Assembly (NCBI RefSeq): GCF_008329645.1
Contig: NZ_CP043474.1
Coordinates: forward strand, 2,356,001 to 2,420,000
From: Mycolicibacterium grossiae
GTDB taxonomy: Bacteria; Actinomycetota; Actinomycetes; Mycobacteriales; Mycobacteriaceae
Length of the DNA stretch: 64,000 nt
Direction: 5' to 3'
This document shows positions 60,199 to 64,000 of the stretch, one piece after another. The stretch's first letter is position 1, and every line of letters begins with the position of its first letter. The notes under the pieces are model-generated. The model searched no databases and was not told where the DNA came from. It saw nothing but the letters and a program-made list of their open reading frames with translations. The translations under genes and the position numbers were made by a program.

Positions 60199-60446
60199 CC
60201 GCCGCCGACGTCGGCATTCGCGGCGAGCGCCCGGCGTCGTCGCAGGTGAGACGATTTGGTCCGCGAGGGCCGCTCACCTACTATGTAGGGGTTGCCTTGG
60301 GCAGACCTCGGCTGCCGTGGAGTTCGGTGCGTTCAGCACGGTACTCGTCGGAAGCCCTGCGTGCCCTTCGGCAACGAGAACCGCGTACGTCGAGCCGTTT
60401 CGTGCTGCCCGCCGTGCCGTGACATGCAAGTAATCGAGGAGATCGA
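60199..60446 (+). other. Promoter and leader region of the rplN operon
   Basis: This 248-bp gap carries the promoter described below and a ~155-base leader. No coding sequence is seen. The insertion of other genes between rpsQ and rplN explains why this operon needs its own promoter. Confidence 0.55.
60256..60284 (+). promoter_or_regulatory. Putative promoter of the rplN operon
   Basis: TTGGTC (60256-60261) and TACTAT (60279-60284) are separated by 17 bases, close to the sigma-A consensus. Confidence 0.58.
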
Positions 60447-60815
60447 GTGATTCAGCAGGAATCGCGGCTCAAGGTCGCCGACAACACGGGTGCCAAGGAG
60501 ATCTTGTGCATCCGCGTGCTCGGCGGCTCGTCGCGGCGCTATGCCGGCATCGGCGATGTCATCGTGGCCACCGTCAAGGACGCCATCCCCGGTGGCAACG
60601 TGAAGCGTGGCGACGTGGTGAAGGCCGTGGTCGTCCGCACCGTCAAGGAGCGCCGCCGTGCCGACGGCAGCTACATCAAGTTCGACGAGAACGCGGCCGT
60701 GATCATCAAGGCCGACAACGATCCGCGCGGCACCCGCATCTTCGGCCCGGTCGGCCGCGAGCTGCGCGAGAAGCGCTTCATGAAGATCGTCTCGCTCGCC
60801 CCGGAGGTGTTGTAA
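60447..60815 (+). CDS. rplN: 50S ribosomal protein L14
   Basis: A 122-residue L14 of the subunit interface. It begins [44 protein letters not shown] and ends [23 protein letters not shown]. The GTG start has GAGGAG 5 bases upstream. The next gene begins immediately after the stop. Confidence 0.99.
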   Translation: MIQQESRLKVADNTGAKEILCIRVLGGSSRRYAGIGDVIVATVKDAIPGGNVKRGDVVKAVVVRTVKERRRADGSYIKFDENAAVIIKADNDPRGTRIFGPVGRELREKRFMKIVSLAPEVL

Positions 60816-61133
60816 GTGAAGGTGCACAAGGGTGACACCGTGCTGGTGATCTCCGGCAAGGACAAGGGAGCCAAGGGCAAGGTCATCGAGGCCTACCCGA
60901 CCCGGGACAAGGTCCTCGTCGAGGGCGTCAACCGGATCAAGAAGCACACCGCCCAGTCGGCGAACGAGCGTGGCGCGTCCTCGGGCGGCATCGTCACGCA
61001 GGAGGCGCCCATCCACGTGAGCAACGTGATGGTCGTGGACTCCGACGGCAACCCGACCCGGATCGGCTACCGCTTCGACGAGGAGACCGGCAAGAAGGTC
61101 CGCGTGTCGAAGCGCAACGGCAAGGACATCTGA
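60816..61133 (+). CDS. rplX: 50S ribosomal protein L24
   Basis: A 105-residue L24, an assembly initiator. The KOW motif is [43 protein letters not shown]. It starts directly after the rplN stop with GTG, and rplE follows after 1 base. Confidence 0.99.
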   Translation: MKVHKGDTVLVISGKDKGAKGKVIEAYPTRDKVLVEGVNRIKKHTAQSANERGASSGGIVTQEAPIHVSNVMVVDSDGNPTRIGYRFDEETGKKVRVSKRNGKDI

Positions 61134-61134
61134 G

Positions 61135-61698
61135 ATGACGACCGCAGAGAAGGTTCAGCCCCGGCTGAAGCAGCGCTACCGCGACGAGATCCGCACCGCG
61201 CTCAACGACGAATTCAAGTACGCCAACGTCATGCAGATCCCCGGCGTGGTCAAGGTGGTCGTCAACATGGGCGTCGGTGACGCCGCCCGCGACGCCAAGC
61301 TGATCAACGGCGCGGTCAACGACCTCGCGCTGATCACCGGCCAGAAGCCGGAGATCCGCCGGGCCCGCAAGTCCATCGCGCAGTTCAAGCTGCGCGAGGG
61401 CATGCCCATCGGCGCCCGCGTGACGCTGCGCAACGACCGCATGTGGGAGTTCCTCGACCGCCTGGTGTCGATCTCACTGCCCCGTATCCGCGACTTCCGC
61501 GGCCTGTCGCCCAAGCAGTTCGACGGCAACGGCAACTACACCTTCGGGCTGAACGAGCAGTCGGTGTTCCACGAGATCGACGTGGACTCCATCGACCGGC
61601 CCCGAGGCATGGACATCACCGTCGTCACCTCGGCGACGACCGACGACGAAGGCCGGGCGCTGCTGCGCGCACTCGGCTTCCCGTTCAAGGAGAACTGA
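61135..61698 (+). CDS. rplE: 50S ribosomal protein L5
   Basis: A 187-residue L5 that binds 5S rRNA. It contains [77 protein letters not shown] and [17 protein letters not shown]. The next gene starts 4 bases after the stop. Confidence 0.99.
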   Translation: MTTAEKVQPRLKQRYRDEIRTALNDEFKYANVMQIPGVVKVVVNMGVGDAARDAKLINGAVNDLALITGQKPEIRRARKSIAQFKLREGMPIGARVTLRNDRMWEFLDRLVSISLPRIRDFRGLSPKQFDGNGNYTFGLNEQSVFHEIDVDSIDRPRGMDITVVTSATTDDEGRALLRALGFPFKEN

Positions 61699-61702
61699 GC
61701 AG

Positions 61703-61888
61703 ATGGCAAAGAAGGCTCTGGTCAACAAGGCCAAGAAGAAGCCGAAGTTCGCGGTGCGGGCCTACACCCGCTGCAACCGGTGCGGTCGTCCGCACGCGGT
61801 GTTCCGCAAGTTCGGCCTCTGCCGGATCTGCGTGCGCGAGATGGCCCACGCCGGCGAGCTGCCGGGCGTGCAGAAGTCCAGCTGGTAA
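61703..61888 (+). CDS. rpsZ: 30S ribosomal protein S14, type Z (zinc-binding)
   Basis: A 61-residue short S14 with two zinc knuckle pairs, [20 protein letters not shown]. This zinc form is the main-operon copy; many mycobacteria also carry a zinc-free paralogue elsewhere that is used under zinc limitation. That second copy is not in this window. Confidence 0.99.
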   Translation: MAKKALVNKAKKKPKFAVRAYTRCNRCGRPHAVFRKFGLCRICVREMAHAGELPGVQKSSW

Positions 61889-62013
61889 CCCACCGGCGAG
61901 CGCTCGCGCCCCTGCGCTGAGCACCAAGCGAACTAGACCCCATTGAGAACAGCATTGCGGCAGGCCCCACAGGCTCCTGAGGGAACCGCCGCGAGAAAGG
62001 TGAGCCGGTTGTC

Positions 62014-62412
62014 ATGACGATGACTGACCCGATCGCAGACTTCTTGACGCGTCTGCGCAACGCCAACTCGGCGTATCACGACGAGGTGACGCTGCCCCAC
62101 AGCAAGATCAAGGCGAACATCGCCGAGATCCTCAAGGCCGAGGGCTACATCACCGACTTCCACACCGAGGACGCCCGCGTGGGCAAGTCCCTGGTGGTTC
62201 AGCTCAAGTACGGCCCGAGCCGTGAGCGCAGCATCGCGGGCCTGCGCCGGGTGTCCAAGCCCGGCCTGCGGGTGTACGCGAAGTCGACCAATCTGCCGCG
62301 GGTGCTGGGTGGCCTGGGCGTGGCGATCATCTCCACGTCCTCCGGTCTGCTCACCGACCGTCAGGCGCAACGACAGGGCGTGGGCGGCGAAGTCCTCGCG
62401 TACGTCTGGTAG
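62014..62412 (+). CDS. rpsH: 30S ribosomal protein S8
   Basis: A 132-residue S8. It begins [46 protein letters not shown] and ends [24 protein letters not shown]. The first ATG is used because GAAAGGTGAG lies at a better distance from it than from the ATG two codons later. A 125-bp gap separates it from rpsZ. Confidence 0.99.
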   Translation: MTMTDPIADFLTRLRNANSAYHDEVTLPHSKIKANIAEILKAEGYITDFHTEDARVGKSLVVQLKYGPSRERSIAGLRRVSKPGLRVYAKSTNLPRVLGGLGVAIISTSSGLLTDRQAQRQGVGGEVLAYVW

Positions 62413-62433
62413 CGGGATAGGGGAGTAGAGACC

Positions 62434-62973
62434 ATGTCGCGCATTGGCAAGCAACCGGTCCCGGTGCCCACCGGGGTCGACGTCACGATCGACGGCCAGA
62501 ACGTGTCGGTGAAGGGGCCCAAGGGCACCCTGGAACTGGCCGTGGCCGAGCCGATCTCGGTGACCCGCAACGACGACGGCGCCATCGTGGTGGCCCGTCC
62601 GGACGACGAGCGGCGCAACCGCTCGCTGCACGGGTTGTCCCGCACGCTGGTGGCCAACCTCATCACGGGTGTCACCGAGGGCTACACCACCAAGATGGAG
62701 ATCTTCGGCGTCGGTTACCGCGTCGTGCTCAAGGGCAACAGCCTCGAGTTCGCGCTCGGCTACAGCCACCCCGTGGTGATCACGGCGCCCGAGGGCATCA
62801 CGTTCGCGGTGGAGACGCCCACCAAGTTCTCGATCACCGGTATCGACAAGCAGAAGGTCGGTCAGATCTCGGCGAACATCCGCCGCCTGCGCCGCCCCGA
62901 CCCGTACAAGGGCAAGGGCGTTCGCTACGAAGGCGAGCAGATCCGCCGCAAGGTCGGAAAGACAGGTAAGTAG
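62434..62973 (+). CDS. rplF: 50S ribosomal protein L6
   Basis: A 179-residue L6 near the GTPase-associated centre. It begins [35 protein letters not shown] and ends with the family signature [27 protein letters not shown]. rplR follows after 2 bases. Confidence 0.99.
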   Translation: MSRIGKQPVPVPTGVDVTIDGQNVSVKGPKGTLELAVAEPISVTRNDDGAIVVARPDDERRNRSLHGLSRTLVANLITGVTEGYTTKMEIFGVGYRVVLKGNSLEFALGYSHPVVITAPEGITFAVETPTKFSITGIDKQKVGQISANIRRLRRPDPYKGKGVRYEGEQIRRKVGKTGK

Positions 62974-62975
62974 AA

Positions 62976-63389
62976 ATGCCCGCTACTGGAGCAAGCACGA
63001 CGACCGACAAGCGCAAGCCCGTCGGTCAGAACATCTCCGAGACCCGTCGGACCTCGCGCCTCCGCCGCCACGCGCGGCTGCGCAAGAAGGTCGCCGGCAC
63101 CACGGAGACCCCGCGCCTGGTGGTCAACCGCTCCTCGCGGCACATCCACGTCCAGCTGGTCGACGACTCGCAGGGCGTCACCGTCGCGGCGGCCTCGTCC
63201 ATCGAGGCCGACGTGCGTGCCGTCGAGGGCGACAAGAAGGCCCAGAGCGTCCGCGTCGGTCAGCTGATCGCCGAGCGCGCCAAGGCCGCCGGCATCGAGA
63301 CCGTGGTGTTCGACCGCGGCGGCTACACCTACGGCGGCCGCATCGCCGCGCTGGCCGACGCCGCGCGTGAAGGCGGGCTGAAGTTCTAA
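62976..63389 (+). CDS. rplR: 50S ribosomal protein L18
   Basis: A 137-residue L18 that binds 5S rRNA. It contains [54 protein letters not shown] and ends [28 protein letters not shown]. The first ~20 residues are a non-conserved basic lead. Confidence 0.99.
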   Translation: MPATGASTTTDKRKPVGQNISETRRTSRLRRHARLRKKVAGTTETPRLVVNRSSRHIHVQLVDDSQGVTVAAASSIEADVRAVEGDKKAQSVRVGQLIAERAKAAGIETVVFDRGGYTYGGRIAALADAAREGGLKF

Positions 63390-63414
63390 TGACGATCAAC
63401 GAGAGGACTGCATG

Positions 63415-64000
63415 ATGGCCGAGCAGGCTGGCGCCGCTCCGGCGCAGGACAATCGCGGCGGCGGTCGCGGAGACCGCGACGGTCGGGGTCGTCGTGACGA
63501 CCGCGGTGGCCGTAGCGGCCGCGACGGCGGCGACAAGAGCAACTACCTGGAACGCGTCGTCACGATCAACCGCGTCTCCAAGGTCGTCAAGGGTGGTCGG
63601 CGCTTCAGCTTCACCGCCCTGGTGATCGTCGGTGACGGCAACGGCATGGTCGGCGTCGGCTACGGCAAGGCCAAGGAAGTCCCGGCCGCCATCGCCAAGG
63701 GCGTCGAGGAGGCCCGCAAGGGCTTCTTCCGCGTGCCGCTGATCGGCGGGACCATCGTCCACCCGGTGCAGGGCGAGGCCGCTGCGGGCGTCGTCATGCT
63801 CCGCCCGGCGAGCCCCGGTACCGGCGTCATCGCCGGTGGTGCGGCGCGTGCGGTGCTGGAGTGCGCCGGCGTGCACGACATCCTGGCCAAGTCGCTGGGC
63901 AGCGACAACGCGATCAACGTGGTGCACGCCACCGTGGCCGCGCTGAAGCAGATCCAGCGTCCCGAGGAGGTGGCGGCCCGTCGCGGCCTGCCCATCGAGG
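63415..64000 (+). CDS. rpsE: 30S ribosomal protein S5 (3' truncated by window)
   Basis: The first 195 residues of S5, cut by the window edge. An N-terminal Gly/Arg/Asp-rich tail (~residues 1-42) precedes the double-stranded RNA-binding region [49 protein letters not shown] and the C-terminal half [29 protein letters not shown]. The second of two adjacent ATGs is used, because GAGAGGA lies 7 bases upstream and the protein then begins MAEQAG, as in other mycobacteria. Confidence 0.98.
   Translation, partial: MAEQAGAAPAQDNRGGGRGDRDGRGRRDDRGGRSGRDGGDKSNYLERVVTINRVSKVVKGGRRFSFTALVIVGDGNGMVGVGYGKAKEVPAAIAKGVEEARKGFFRVPLIGGTIVHPVQGEAAAGVVMLRPASPGTGVIAGGAARAVLECAGVHDILAKSLGSDNAINVVHATVAALKQIQRPEEVAARRGLPIE

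Overview
This window is a GC-rich actinobacterial chromosome segment. Its gene order follows the Mycobacterium tuberculosis rpoC to rpsE neighbourhood (Rv0668 to Rv0721) almost gene for gene, with several insertions. The long exported proteins, the mycofactocin locus, the DUF3558 and DUF3060 lipoproteins and a sterol-repressor-type operator point to a Mycobacteriaceae member, probably an environmental or fast-growing (Mycolicibacterium-like) species. The species cannot be fixed by reading alone. No tRNA, rRNA, CRISPR array, transposase or phage gene was seen.

Layout. (1) 1-1615: the 3' end of rpoC with a strong terminator. (2) 1677-8663: endonuclease IV, a huge exported multidomain glycoside hydrolase on the minus strand, a PAP2-type membrane phosphatase and a small cupin. 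(3) 8719-15541: a tightly overlapping fadE8-echA4-PaaX-like-echA5 operon, then two DUF3060 exported proteins, two DUF3558 lipoproteins and a TetR regulator. (4) 15965-20308: rpsL-rpsG-fusA-tuf, ended by a terminator. (5) 20435-28850: a PP2C phosphatase, a SHOCT-domain membrane protein, a mycofactocin-type dehydrogenase under a KstR-like operator, an arginine/ornithine catabolic pair with its Lrp/AsnC regulator, an FAD ferredoxin-type reductase, and an ECF sigma factor overlapping a triple-glyoxalase protein. (6) 28952-36121: the complete mycofactocin locus mftR-A-B-C-D-E-F-G. (7) 36111-45125: a drug-efflux MFS with its divergent TetR, a cytochrome P450, a frameshifted lipoprotein carboxylesterase and a four-gene osmoprotectant ABC importer. 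(8) 45175-50938: the S10 ribosomal operon rpsJ to rpsQ, with promoter and terminator. (9) 51046-57717: a four-gene, translationally coupled cluster resembling a cellulose/exopolysaccharide synthase. (10) 57823-60198: arylsulfatase. (11) 60256-64000: rplN-rplX-rplE-rpsZ-rpsH-rplF-rplR-rpsE, cut by the window edge.

How the parts fit. Housekeeping translation blocks are split by accessory modules. The mycofactocin genes make a peptide-derived redox cofactor. The nearby SDR, which keeps its nicotinamide bound in the known family, is a likely user, and MftG a likely electron outlet. The KstR-like site ahead of the SDR links this module to sterol catabolism, as may the acyl-CoA/enoyl-CoA operon. 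The most unusual region is the 51-58 kb cluster: a BcsB-like surface protein, an unrecognised eight-helix protein with a large C-terminal domain, a BcsA-like glycosyltransferase without PilZ, and a GT39-like membrane transferase. It reads as an envelope glycan export system placed between two ribosomal operons.
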